From assembly GCA_949710005.1 (NCBI GenBank), contig OX453275.1, forward strand, positions 12,133,151-12,197,150: DNA of 64,000 nucleotides, given 5' to 3'. Below the pieces are notes generated by a model. It ran no database searches. It was given only the letters and a program-made list of their open reading frames with translations, and was not told where the DNA came from. This DNA is from Ricordea florida. Its lineage: Eukaryota; Cnidaria; Anthozoa; Corallimorpharia; Ricordeidae. A program made the translations under genes and the position numbers. Positions 1 to 10,900 of this stretch are shown piece after piece (position 1 is the first letter of the stretch; every line of letters begins with the position of its first letter).

Positions 1-850
1 GTTTGGGACAGTTTCCTGGATTCTTTGCTAAAACATCAATACCCCTCCCCCCTCCCCCTGAACAATGTTGATGACCATAAGTCAAACGCATGTGACACAT
101 ATACAGTTTCTGTAGTTCAACACTGTATATGGGCAGCATGGGAAAAATCTTTGTAAAACGTTTCTGAGGAAGAAGTATATCGGCTGTTTTGCAAAGAACA
201 CAGAATCAGACGAAGAACAGGTTAACGCCGTGTTAACTGTCCCGTACGGTTTTGTCCATAATTGTACGGTAGCTTTGTGATTGGTTCAGAATTACGCTTC
301 TGCTTCCGCCTCCTACAATTTGGTTTCCACAAGATCATAAGCGACAGAATTATAAGCGATTCCAGAAGGAAATGAAGACCTTCTGATTCTCCCGACACTG
401 ATTCTGTTCATTTTATGACTGCTTGCGACTCCGAGTTTCGCTATTTTACTAAGCGCTCTTTAGATTCGACTTTTACGACTTCGTTGCTAATGAAACCGTT
501 ACACTGCTTGTGATAACAAGGAAGCAGTACGGTAGTTGATCACCTAGTGACGGAATATCAGACAGCGGCACATTATACATATTCAAAGTATCTCTCCAGG
601 AATTAGCACGTATTGTCTTCCGTAATCGTCAAATGTTTTCACAGTAAAGTACTGTGTATTTCACCATTGGAGATAATCAAAGGCTCCTTCGAGCTACCTC
701 ATGGCATGTGGTAATTATTCCATGAAGTGCTGTCCTTTCCCCAGACCATAAAGCGTTCATTCGGAATGGTTCGTTTTGTGCACTCTTGCTACGGCTGATC
801 GATTACTCGTCGTCCAAATTCAAGTTGGAGACATCGTCACTTTTAAGACT
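1..850. other. no recognisable gene
   Basis: I see no coding exon or repeat that I can name here. The 3' exons of gene A (second ligand-binding lobe, last membrane helix) would be expected to the left of 3782 on the minus strand, but I could not recognise them in this stretch; they may lie beyond the window or be lost. Confidence 0.5.
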
Positions 851-854
851 TTAA

Positions 855-1959
855 GAGGCTGTCCGCGTAAGAACGGAGAAGGCAATTTTCGGACCTTTTC
901 CGATTTGGCTGATTTTTTCAGTGAAAGTCAGCCATTATGTCCCATGTACAAATATCACATTTGTTTGGATCAATTCGATTTATTTCATTTTTTGCGAGGC
1001 GGTTTCTGAGACAACCTCAGTGTTGCCCGATTTGCCTTCCGACGCTGTCAGATTTAGCCCTATACTTAGGCAGCTGCCAAATAAGAAATTTTTCACGAAA
1101 CAAGCTGAATTTTTCACATATTCAAGTTTAATCACTCCTTAATACTTGACATGTGGTACAGAAAAACTTGGAACAAGTTTGATCGAACAAAAAGGCTTTG
1201 AAGATAACCTCTGTCACAATACAAAATAAGCGAAACGTGACATACCTTCAGTTGAGTAGTATTTTCTCCAATGTGGCACCTAAGTTGGGGTAAACTGAAT
1301 CATAACATGAAAGTACTAAGGCCAGACAAGTGATTTACAGAATAAAATCTGTGGGCACTCTACGCCCTGCGTTGTAGGAAATTGTGCTAAATTACCAAAT
1401 CTGCGCCATTGTGATGTACGCTTACATTTCGGCGGTACGACCGATAAACTAATTGTCCATCTAAAAACGCTTTGGAACTTAAGTTAACATCAACAGTCCG
1501 CCTCATTAGTTGCAAATAAACATTTTCGGTTGTTTTTGCCGTTGTTTACTACAGATGCAAATGTCCATAACAATGCTATGAAACCAACGACCGATATCCG
1601 ATCCGCATCACAAATATGCAAATTGACTTAACCCGTGGTCTGTTTGTTCCTCATGAAAAAACCTTTTTTAGGGTTCATTTCCAGGAAATTGGATTAATTT
1701 TTACCCAAAAAAAATTGCTTCAAGACTCTACGTGAACGTTCTTTGAAAAATTTCACCTTTTCGCCCAATGCACTGCATTTTGTTTTTCTGCTCAATCCTG
1801 TCAATTTCATTTTGCATTCCAATTCAATTAAAACATTGGCGCAACTCTGTCTTCAAATAAATCATACTGCTTACTTTTAAATAAATAATCGTCTTTTCTC
1901 ATATTAAAAAAACTCCATTTGGTGCCCGATGAAGAACCTTTTCTTGGAGTAAAGGAGAT
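855..1959 (+). repeat. left arm of the TTAA inverted repeat
   Basis: It matches the reverse complement of 2283-3390 almost base for base, from the TTAA end to the point where AAAGGAGAT is the last shared word. The few differences include small indels in A or T runs. Confidence 0.85.
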
Positions 1960-2282
1960 GATAAGTTCGGTTTCATTAATATCACATTTTGACAAGTGGC
2001 AGCTAGCAAGATGCGCGGAAACATCTGATTTGCGCTCGTAGAGTAAAACATGGCTCTCCTCGCCCCTACTAGACCCGCATGGAGTATGTAAAATTTCACG
2101 TAAAGAACAAGTGGAAGGAGAAATACTCATTTTTCGAATTTCTTCATTACCGACTGAGAGCCAGGTCTGCGCATCACGACAATTCTGAGAAAAATTAACT
2201 TTTCAAAGTCGTTTTCATGTAATTAAATTACGGCCAAAGAAGCAGTTTTGTACTCTCCCTAAAAAGAGGTAGAAAAATTAAT

Positions 2283-3390
2283 ATCTCCTTTACTTCAAGA
2301 AAAGGTTCTTCATCGGGCACCAAATGGAGTTCTTTTAATATGAGAAAAGACGATTATTTATTTAAAAGTAAGCAGTATGATTTATTTGAAGACCGAGTTG
2401 CGCCAATGTTGTAATTGAATTGGAATGCAAAATGAAATTGACAGGATTGAGCAGAAAAACAAAATGCAGTGCATTGGGCGAAAAGGTGAAATTTTTCAAA
2501 GAACGTTCACGTAGAGTCTTGAAGCAATTTTTTCGGGTAAAAATTAATCCAATTTCCTGGAAATGAACCCTAAAAAAGGTTTTTTTCATGAGGAACAAAC
2601 AGACCACGGGTTTTCAGTCAATTTGCATATTTGTAATGCGGATCGGATATCGGTCGTTGGTTTCATAGCATTGTTATGGACATTTGCATCTGTTGTAAAC
2701 AACGGCAAAAACAACCGAAAATGTTTATTTGCAACTAATGAGGCGGACTGTTGATGTTAACTTAAGTTCCAAAGCGTTTTTTAGATGGACAATTAGTTTA
2801 TCGGTCGTACCGCCGAAATGTAAGCGTACATCACAATGGCGCAGATTTGGTAATTTAGCACAATTTCCTACAACGCAGGGCGTAGAGTGCCCTCAGATTT
2901 TATTCTGTAAATCACTTGTCTGGCCTTAGTACTTTCATGTTATGATTCAGTTTACCCCAACTTAGGTGCCACATTGGAGAAAATACTACTCAACTGAAGG
3001 TATGTCACGTTTCGCTTATTTTGTATTGTGACAGAGGTTATCTTCAAAGCCTTTTTGTTCGATCAAACTTGTTCCAAGTTTTTCTGTACCACATGTCAAG
3101 TATTAAGGAGTGATTAAACTTGAATATGTGAAAAATTCAGCTTGTTTCGTGAAAAATTTCTTATTTGGCAGCTGCCTAAGTATAGGGCTAAATCTGACAG
3201 CGTCGGAAGGCAAATCGGGCATCACTGAGGTTGTCTCAGAAACCGCCTCGCAAAAAATGAAATAAATCGAATTGATCCAAACAAATGTGATATTTGTACA
3301 TGGGACATAATGGCTGACTTTCACTGAAAAAATCAGCCAAATCGGAAAAGGTCCGAAAATTGCCTTCTCCGTTCTTACGCGGACAGCCTC
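2283..3390 (-). repeat. right arm of the TTAA inverted repeat
   Basis: Mirror of 855-1959. Arm identity is high enough that the insertion or a gene-conversion event should be fairly recent (inference from visible similarity; not counted). Confidence 0.85.
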
Positions 3391-3781
3391 TTAAAACCCA
3401 TTTCTTTCCCCTCGGGCATTCTTGGACACATTTTATGTTCGTTCGCGAGATCTTCAAAAGTGTATTCTGATCAAAGATGAAGCGAAAGGAACGAAAACCC
3501 GCCTTGACAATCTTGACGCCATTTTGTAAACATGTGCTGCCGCTTTGTCTCACCCCCTCCCCCGACAGATGTGAACATAAAACAATTACACGACTTTGTG
3601 GACAAAACCAAACCTTGTATGGGAAACAGGAAAAAACCTGTTTAATTCACATTTAATGCAGATTTAATGCATAAATTAATTGTCTAACGGGAATGGAGTG
3701 ACCAATCCAACCATCACTATGCCTCATGGTATGACGTACATACCATGAGGTAAAAACAGGGATAAGGACAGTGGGACTTAC

Positions 3782-6071
3782 TGTAACGCCCCGTAGATTA
3801 CTCTTTCCATGTAGACTTACTGACGTCAGTGATGTAGTGATAATACTAATGAACATTGTAACAATGACAAGTCCTGCCAGCATCCACACGTGACCCAGCA
3901 GTTTGCCAGGTGCTGTTTTGGGGGCTTTGTCGCCATACCTGGAAAACAGCAACGGGATATCGCAGGATACACCTTGAAAAGCATAATGACGAATGAGTGC
4001 CTTTTCTCCCAGTCTACTAATCTGGCTGATCCTTACTCGGATTAAACGTATTTCCCGTATTTGATCAGTTGATTATCATTAATCTGCCCTGCAGCTAAAA
4101 CGGCTTAGCGGGATACAATAAGAGCTTCTAACAGGGAACACTTAACCTTTTGCTAGCTGAATATATAACATGTTTTGTGGGCCCATCGAAAAGCCAGGAA
4201 AAATCAATTGTATGTTATATTTAGGATAGATCTTGTTGGAAAATCGAAGTAATGGTCTCTTAGTAGGGACAACGCTGGTGTGTAAGATACAGCGTTTAAA
4301 TATTAAAATAAGCTTGTTGAAGGGAAAAGTCAACCCTGTAATGATATGACCTGCTATCATCATGTTTGTGATGTTTTCTGCTCAGAGTTACAGCGGGTTT
4401 CTTGAATAAGTGCCGTTCCGCTTTCTGAATTTGTTGGCAGGGAGGGGCTGGGGGCAGAATTTTCATTAAACATGAGCAAAAACGAGACTGATCTGCGTTT
4501 TCTGACTTACAGGAAAGATGAATTGTCATATATCAGCTGTAACTGAATTAAGCCAAGATGTCAATTTACCATACAATTAAGGCAAACACCTTGTGGTGTA
4601 AGGCATTTTTCATTTACTGAATACCGTTGTAATCTGACATACTATCAGTTAAATGATGGCAATTTCTTATGTAAGACACACTTCAGTTGCTTTCCTCTCG
4701 CACGGTGTTATCAATATATACTTTAGGACTTTCCCAACTTCAGTCAGTTGTTTTCCAGCTCCACGATGTGCACGTTCTTAATGAAAATTAGTCTCTTTAT
4801 CTTACGGCGTAAAAAGATCACTTTGAAACCCAACTGATTGGTATGGTCTCTTTTGTGGATACAAAAACCACTTACCCCACTGTTGTCATGGTGATGAAAG
4901 CCCACCAGAATCCTTCAAACACACCGTAGGTGAAAGATGGAGGAAACTGCTCGGCATTTTCTTTGCGTTCCTGTCGAGACAAAAAGAGAGCATAACCATA
5001 TGAACGACAAGGTAATAAATTACTCAGTGAATTTCTATTCATTTTAAAAAATCCCTCTTTGCCTGGAACGCAAAAAAAAAAAAAGAAAACGAACGACAAA
5101 AAAGAAACCTTTTAGAACATTTACCAAGAAAAATCATGATTGTCAAAAGAAACAGAATCGCATGACAGCAATATTCAAATAATATGCTCACTGTATAGCG
5201 GATCTGCATATTTTGATCCCCATAAATAAATCATTTGGTACCACAACATATGCGGTCAAAATCTTACTCTACCTACGTGTTCTACATTTCTAAATTTCTT
5301 GGGCGATTGTCGTCACTACCATGAAGTGGTACTGTTAAGACGCTTATGCCGGTCACACTGCATGGTCTAACCCACAGAATTATACCATGACAGTACAATT
5401 AAACGCAAACATTGCTACTTAGTATTTCTTTCGGCTGCCTGTGATTACATTGAATGGTTTAATACACAAGTATGAGGAACGAAACACGAGCTGTATGCAC
5501 TCAGTAATAGTTTGCACAGTTGAAGATAGTTTACCATGAGCCACATTACGATTCCAGCCAAGGCTGCGGAGATCAAAATAAACAGGAGAATGGGCCATGC
5601 ATGGAGGACAGACAGGAGCAGCTGAGCACCCGACACATTTCCCTTTATCAGTACAGCAACACCTGGTGACTCAAATACTCCAACAAATGGAAACGAACGG
5701 ACCGACATGGCACCAACTTGTCCTCCAACAGGAACTATGACGTCAAACTCTGCCATGGCTAATAGCTTGTCAAGGCTTGCAGGACCGTTGGAGATTTTTG
5801 TGTAGTTGAGAGTTATGTTTTGCAGACAGCATTGTCGCAGAGCTTGATGGAGAACTGTTACAAGCATTCCCGATACAGATTCTGTTTGGACACTTCGTTC
5901 CTTGTGTTCATCTTCGTGTTGATGATCCGCAGAGTTAAAAACATACGGCTCCTGATTCCACCAAATCACCGACATAGTCAATCCGTTATCACACTTTTGA
6001 TCAACGCTTGTTGCACACCCCAAGCGGGCTTTGCACAGTAATAAACACAGCAGAAAGACCAAATTATTCAT
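3782..6071 (-). CDS. gene A: glutamate-receptor-like channel with K+ filter (5' three exons)
   Basis: I read exon 1 as 6071-5535, exon 2 as 4970-4876 and exon 3 as 3938-3782, with donors GTAAAC, GTAAGT and GTAAGT and phases 0, 2, 0, giving 263 residues. The ATG at 6071 begins a signal peptide (residues 1 to about 22). Lobe S1 of a type-3 solute-binding or iGluR ligand domain follows (WNQEPYVF near 38-45; FESPGVAVLIKG near 133-144), then a membrane helix (about 157-178), a pore loop ending TVGYGD (209-214) and a second helix (about 223-243) ending TTSLT. S1-M1-P-M2 order with TVGYGD matches bacterial GluR0-type receptors. Potassium selectivity is an inference from the filter. The Arg that normally binds the ligand carboxylate seems to be Gly120 here, so the ligand is unclear. 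Exons for lobe S2 are not found in the window: the gene is truncated, or continues beyond the left edge. Confidence 0.8.
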
Positions 6072-7480
6072 AGCTTTTTCATACTTCCTTAGCTTCTCTA
6101 AACTGTTCTGCGTTTAAAGGGCCTACAGCCCAAACTGTCCCAATTAACTGTTTACACGGACGTTTTGTAACTCAACCGGTGTATAAAAAATCGAAACTTA
6201 TATAAAGCACTGCCAAGTCTCATTAGCTGTTCCTTATACAACACATGACGCGTTCAAGTTGTTTGTCACAGAACACCTATCATATAGAAAATTCATTAGC
6301 GTGAAATCCAGGCTTTATCCGCTGTAACCACATCTTTCATTTAGAACGTGTTCTCCATGGCAACCTATTGTTGTGGCTTATCCATCTTCCTTGGATAAAC
6401 GTTTCGGATGGGCCAAGTAAGACGAGAAAAAGACCAAAATATTATTATTGTGTGGGTTATAAATTTGTACAACCTCATCAACTATTATCTATGATCTACA
6501 TTTAAAGCGGGGATATTATTTCCTATCTGATTACTGTTGTGATAAAATATGGTACTCAGTTGGATTTGAACAGGAAGTTGCTGTGCATGCACTAAAGACG
6601 ATACTACTGGTGTTTTCGCTTAATATTCAAGCTTATAATCTTTATAGAAGAGGACAGAGGTTTAGTTTATAATAATAATTAATTTCGTTTTTGTATTCTA
6701 CTACGAAGCCGTTTTTCGCTTGGCGTTTTTCTCTGTTTTTACGATTGCTCTCCTGTTGCGATTGTTTTCGTTTCAATTTGCCAATCTTTAACACTTGATT
6801 CAAATCTATTCACACGTTGCAGTCTCCATAAAAATGAGGAAACCAAACATGCTGAGAGGCTCTATAGCACACGCGGTCAGTACCTTTTGTTTACGAAATG
6901 ATTTAATCTCAGTTCACATAATTATTATGTCTGCTAACTGTGTCATCATTGACCAAAGAGGAATTGATCACTCTCAATTCAATGAGTGTTAAGATGGAAT
7001 GAATTCCAAGCTGCAAACAAAACAAATGAATGCTTTTAATGATATTTTGACTCAAATGCACGTACAAAGATCTCACAGATATCAAGTGATGACGCTGGGA
7101 CTCTAGAGAAACTATTCTTTGAACAGAATATTTCGGAAACAAGATACAAATTCCTAATGGCAATTCCCTTACAATGGCGAAGCTCGGAAAAGATGATGTA
7201 CAGTTATTTACAACTGGCAATCTGCTACCGACAGAAGTGCATTAACGCACTAAGGGTCTCTCTCATGAACAGCTGATTTCAGAACAGGTGATCAGTTCCC
7301 CTGTAACACCTCTTCTAATTACACACTTCTCAGGGATTTATATCATTTCTACATTGCAGAGGTTTTCTCTATGATTTGCGGTTTTAAGTGTTGTCTACTG
7401 ATTTTGTCTATGCCTACTCACTATGTGTATTATAATGAAACGTACTTTTCCCTGAGCTATTGTTCTACACCATGTTTCTC
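6072..7480. promoter_or_regulatory. shared upstream region of divergent genes A and B
   Basis: The start codons of genes A (6071, leftward) and B (7937, rightward) are 1.87 kb apart with no gene between them, so any shared or bidirectional control must lie here. The DNA is AT-rich. I see no TATA box or CpG-rich block that I can defend, and no other gene. Confidence 0.35.
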
Positions 7481-7749
7481 ATGGGCGTAGCTAGGGGGGT
7501 CCTGGGTTACCTGTGTCCATCCCCCCCTTTGTGAGATAATTGTTTTATGTCCCTGGAATATTGAGTTGGCGAAAACACCCGAATCCAAAGAATCAACATG
7601 CAATAAATCTTTTTCAGTGCTAGATAGCTAGATACTCCATTTGGAGGACAGAATATTTTGCAGTGGATCATATTCTTGTTCGTAACTAAGATTATGAAGG
7701 TGACCTTGTGACCCCCCCCCCCCCTTGAAAAGTCCTAGCAACGCCACTG
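7481..7749. mobile_element. short MITE-like element in the upstream region of gene B
   Basis: The left end reads GGGCGTAGCTAGG and the right end, reversed, reads CAGTGGCGTTGCTAGG, so imperfect terminal inverted repeats share GGCGT(A/T)GCTAGG. C/G-runs lie just inside both ends, including a long C tract near 7711-7724. No clear target duplication was found, so the superfamily is unassigned (hAT-like ends are possible). Confidence 0.5.
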
Positions 7750-7936
7750 TTTTGTTCAGGAGATGGGGGCTTTTTAATATTTATTTTTGTTTGAAACACG
7801 TAGAAAAAGAAGTTTTTATCAGCGCAACATGAATATTTTATAATTATAACTTCATTTTCTTGAGTTTGTTCTTCCTCAGTTGCTGAATATGTCGTCTTCA
7901 TATTTCCCTTTCTCATCAGTTTCACGTCCTCCAGGT

Positions 7937-10900
7937 ATGTTTATTGTTTTCATTTGTTTCATCCATTTGCCATCAGGAACTGTTACAAGCAACATCCAAA
8001 ATGCTTGCAATGATAACGTCGTTGGAAACGGAATGCCTTTCCCTGCTGTCTTTTGGGAACATAAGCCTTACATTTTCGAGAAAGAAGGAACTTCCGGAAA
8101 GATAAACGGAGCATTATTCGAGATTCTCCAAAGGGTTCTAGAAGCGTGTTGCAAGAAAGGCACCAAGGTGTCACCGGTGAAAATGATTCACCATCCCACT
8201 TGCCTGGTAAACCTGATCAACAACCAGTCACATGACATTATACTTCCTGTTGGAAGAAGACTTGCTCGCTCAGAATCAATATTCCTTAGACCTTTCCTAG
8301 GTCTTATCGATTCACCAGGAATGGCTGTTGTTGTAAAGAGAAGTATTTCCGGTTCGGAGTTACTCGCCGCCATTTTGGATTCGTGGCCAATCATGGTGTT
8401 CATTGCCATGTGTTTGTCGCTTAGTGGCATTGTGATCTGGGTTCTAGTAAGTGCTTTTCTATTTTCTTGAACTTTTTTCTGTCATCAGTCTTATGCCCGC
8501 AGTATCAACGCAAATATTCTGGAACTTATAAAATGAGACGCGCGAGTGACGCGAGCTGAGTAACACATAGAAAAAAATAAAGACTGTGCACAAAATCTGA
8601 ATTGATCATAAGCTTGGTGACCTTCTTTAAACAGCCTGGGAACTAGAATAAGTAACTGGTGAATCCTATGAAAACGGTTGATAAAACTACACAATAGAAA
8701 GTTGCATTCTGTTCTGTTTTACTTCGTTGAAGACCGTCCGAGCTTACTTGCTTTCTACATGCACGATTACATGTAGGCTTTGTTATGACGTTTCCAAATG
8801 ATATCAAAAATTTGCCCGCGAAGCATGAATGAAACAGAAGGCAAGTCTCTCTGTGTTTACTCCTTTGCATATTCTTCGTGACACATCATAATCTTGATAG
8901 TTATATTTCTTTTGCAGGACTATCGTTCAAACCCAGACGAATTCCCAGAATTCTTTCTCCGCGGGATTTTTGAGGGGTTTTGGTGGGCTGCTGTCACTAT
9001 GACAACAGTTGGGTTAGTACTGAGTTGATATAAAGATAAAAACATGAATTTTCATGGGCAAAAAGATCGGTGTTGTACATTGCAGGCTTCCCGATCATTT
9101 CCGAAGATCTGAGTTCAGTTCATAAAACTTCCATCTCAGGCTACAGGCAAAACTAAGCCCTGCTGCAAAATAAAGTTGCTTTATCGAACATATGTAACAC
9201 TCAAACGTGTCCAAAAGGCATTTTCTTGTCATCGTGGAAAAGAACGGAAGTAGATTTTCTTCCTCTACTTCTGCTACATCAAATGATAGCTATCTACCAA
9301 AAAATAACTTGAAAAGTTTCATTAGAATTTGAATTAAAACTGCAAAAACATTAAGTGTTGAGAAAACGGTAGATTGAAATCATTATACCATCTTCGAAAA
9401 CATGAAGCACAGGGAGAATAGGTCATGATACAATACATCTGTACCGGAGTGTCTCAACACTTTTCGGTATGAATCAGCTACTTTATTAGTTAAATTAGTT
9501 TGTTGACTGACCAGCCAAGGATAAGGCTGTTCAACTCTGAAACCTTTAGGTTTTTCCCTCATGGAGTGAACATTAGTGTGAGTAAACTGAATCTAGCACT
9601 TTTTCAAATACTTGAAGGATTTCATTGATCACTTTAGTGGAGAACCGTCGAGATAGGTTACACTTTGTATGACTCGTGTCTATATCATGCACTCTGAGTG
9701 CTACAAGTTTGTTAGTACTTTTGTACTATTATGTACTACCCTCATTAAATAAAGCCGTTACTTACTTACTTACTTACTCTGTAGCTATGGCGACAAGGTC
9801 CCGCGGAGCATTATGGGAAGACTGTTTGCTGTGGTATGGATCAATGTGGGACTGGTGATACTTGCCATCTTCATGGGAATTATAACTACCTCACTAACAA
9901 ACAGCAACGTAGAACAGATTAACAACCTGTATGGAATGCAGGTAATAACAAGCAAATGGTTCTGCGCCTATTTAATAAATAAATGATCATTAACAATTAT
10001 TCGCAGTATAAATACACAGGTGATTATTTTAAAAAAAGAAAAGAAAAAGCATTGTACATCACGAAAAAATTTTATTTCATCAAGAGAGCGCGGAACGACT
10101 GGCAGCCATTTTGTTCGTCGAGGTGATTATCGGCTGATAATCCGAGATAGCGAACCAATCAGAGCGCGCGATTTTGTATAATCACCTGAGTATTTATACC
10201 AATCGCAGTTATGTAAGCAACATAGTCAGTTGCAAAGATAAGACCTGAAAAATTTCAAGCTATATCGACTGAGAAAGTCCAATACTTTATCCTTGATCTG
10301 GAGAAACGGTCAGTATGTGATGAAAATTGCACAAAAAAAATGGTCACATTCCTTGGATTTATCCACATACCAGGAAAAAGCTAGAGCCACACTATCTTGT
10401 AAAACAATGGTATATATTGCAGCGCTCTTTAGCAGCCCTTCAAATAATTAATAGTCATAATGTTTATAATGTCGCAATGGTGGAACAGGCTTGAAACAAT
10501 ATGCATTCTCCGCTATGTTTATGTGCAAGCACATTTCGCCTTTTACTGTGGTTGCAGTGACTGGTTGCCATCAAACCAGTTTCTTGAAACCTGTTGGAGG
10601 TGCGTTAGGATTGACCTTGTGGTTATGAGAATTATATTAAAAGAATTATTCCTTTCACTATGTTTTATTGACCTCATTTGTTGAAGGTTTCCGTCCTTAA
10701 CGACTCCGCTGAGCAACAGCTGGCGATTCTACAGCACGCTCAGTTAACCGGTGAGATTATTCGCTCATGATCAAGAGATGATTTACTTTGTTCTAAAGCA
10801 AGTTAACTAAAATTTAGTGACATTAATTTTCTAATTTTTTTAAATATATCTTAACTATAAGTTACTTGACTTTCTGGGGTTTGTGTTTTTTCTTGTCGTT

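Larger units (their letters stand above)
855..3390. mobile_element. TTAA-flanked long-inverted-repeat element
   Basis: The element has two nearly identical arms of about 1.1 kb in opposite orientation (left about 855-1959, right about 2283-3390) around a 323 bp centre. Both ends read GAGGCTGTCCGCGTAAG inwards and both are bordered by TTAA (851-854 and 3391-3394). The flanks outside TTAA differ. A TTAA duplication is the hallmark of piggyBac-type insertion, although the termini do not start with the usual CCC. No transposase is visible, so it is non-autonomous or a foldback form. ORFs inside come in mirrored pairs and are not taken as genes. It lies where downstream exons of gene A might be expected. 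Confidence 0.8.

Noticed and set aside
921-3324. Pairs of identical 73-codon ORFs on opposite strands
   Set aside because: They are mirror images produced by the inverted-repeat arms and have no recognisable domain.
5073-5092. Poly-A run as a retroposed-gene tail
   Set aside because: It sits within an intron of gene A on the opposite strand sense, and no gene copy is attached.
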